From: Burkholderia sp. Bp8963
GTDB taxonomy: Bacteria > Pseudomonadota > Gammaproteobacteria > Burkholderiales > Burkholderiaceae
Length of the DNA: 64,000 nt
Direction of reading: 5' to 3'
NCBI RefSeq assembly: GCF_003854275.1
Contig: NZ_QTQP01000010.1
Location: 1 to 64,000 of the forward strand
Below the pieces are notes generated by a model, which worked only from the letters and a program-made list of their open reading frames with translations, was not told the origin of the DNA and made no database searches. Of this stretch, positions 63,504 to 64,000 are shown piece by piece. The position numbers were made by a program, and so were the translations under genes. Within the stretch, counting starts at the first letter, position 1; each line of letters starts with the position of its first letter.

Positions 63504-64000
63504 ATGAACGACCACCAGCAGCCGCTCACCGCGGTGCCCGCCGCGCAAGGTCTGTATGACCCGCAAAACGAACACGACGCCTGCGGCGTCGGCTTCGTCG
63601 CACACATCAAGGGCAAGAAGAGCCACGAGATCATCGAACAGGGTCTGAAGATCCTCGAGAATCTCGACCACCGCGGCGCGGTCGGCGCCGATCCGCTGAT
63701 GGGCGACGGCGCGGGCATCCTGATCCAGATTCCGGACGCGTTCTACCGCGAGGAAATGGCGAAGCAGGACGTCACGCTGCCGCCGGCCGGCGAGTACGGC
63801 GTGGGGATGATCTTCCTGCCGAAGGAAAACGCGTCGCGGATCGCGTGCGAGCAGGAGCTCGAGCGCACCGTGAAGGCAGAGGGCCAGGTCGTGCTGGGCT
63901 GGCGCGACGTGCCGGTCGACCACGCGATGCCGATCTCGCCGGCCGTGAAGGCGAGCGAGCCGCTGATCCGCCAGATCTTCATCGGCCGCGGCAAGGACAT
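63504..64000 (+). CDS. gltB: Glutamate synthase (NADPH) large subunit, 5' part
   Basis: The first 165 codons of the large subunit, cut by the window end; the full protein is about 1,500 residues in the family. It makes glutamate from glutamine and 2-oxoglutarate. The class II glutamine amidotransferase domain begins after a short propeptide (MNDHQQPLTAVPAAQGLYDP, then QNEHDACGVGFVA); the cysteine in DACGVGF is the nucleophile exposed after propeptide cleavage. NLDHRGAVGADPLMGDGAGI is typical of GltB. The ribosome binding site is weak. Confidence 0.95.
   Translation, partial: MNDHQQPLTAVPAAQGLYDPQNEHDACGVGFVAHIKGKKSHEIIEQGLKILENLDHRGAVGADPLMGDGAGILIQIPDAFYREEMAKQDVTLPPAGEYGVGMIFLPKENASRIACEQELERTVKAEGQVVLGWRDVPVDHAMPISPAVKASEPLIRQIFIGRGKD

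Overview
The window is a high-GC chromosomal segment of a betaproteobacterium, almost certainly Burkholderia and probably the B. cepacia complex. The main reasons are recQ inserted between rpoC and rpsL, two tuf genes (one before tRNA-Trp/secE, one after fusA), the protein sequences of the ribosomal genes, and a pilMN-PilOP-pilQ/aroK/aroB/dgt block. The species assignment is inference; no search was run.

Positions 1-35123 are the large translation and transcription cluster, all on the + strand: 3' part of tuf, tRNA-Trp, secE-nusG, rplKAJL, rpoBC, recQ, then the str operon (rpsL, rpsG, fusA, tuf), the S10 operon (rpsJ to rpsQ), the spc operon (rplN to secY, infA, rpmJ) and the alpha operon (rpsM, rpsK, rpsD, rpoA, rplQ). 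The genes are ordinary, but the gaps between operon blocks hold promoters and terminator- or leader-like RNA structures. These include alternative hairpins before rplC and a stem-loop of intrinsic-terminator type in almost every gap of the alpha operon.

Positions 35263-46487 hold cutA and dsbD, hemB (-), a candidate + strand small RNA whose loop carries an anti-Shine-Dalgarno motif, the GTPase gene ysxC/engB (-), a cytochrome c4-type gene, the System II cytochrome c maturation pair resB-ccsB, msrP-msrQ, lptM (-) and cyaY. The theme is thiol, heme and envelope redox chemistry.

Positions 46578-61384 hold the penicillin-binding protein 1A gene (-), a divergent type IV pilus/secretin operon (pilM, pilN, a PilO-PilP-like fusion, pilQ) that runs into aroK-aroB-dgt, and a complete glycerol-3-phosphate uptake operon ugpBAEC-ugpQ.

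Positions 61574-64000 hold ompW (-), a REP-associated (RAYT-type) transposase relative whose HUH metal-binding histidines are both glutamine, and the 5' end of gltB behind a structured control region with a long inverted repeat and an NtrC-like half-site. The most interesting candidates for follow-up are the HUH-less RAYT protein, the anti-SD-loop small RNA, and the RNA structures in the ribosomal operons. No CRISPR array, prophage, intact insertion sequence or rRNA gene was seen.
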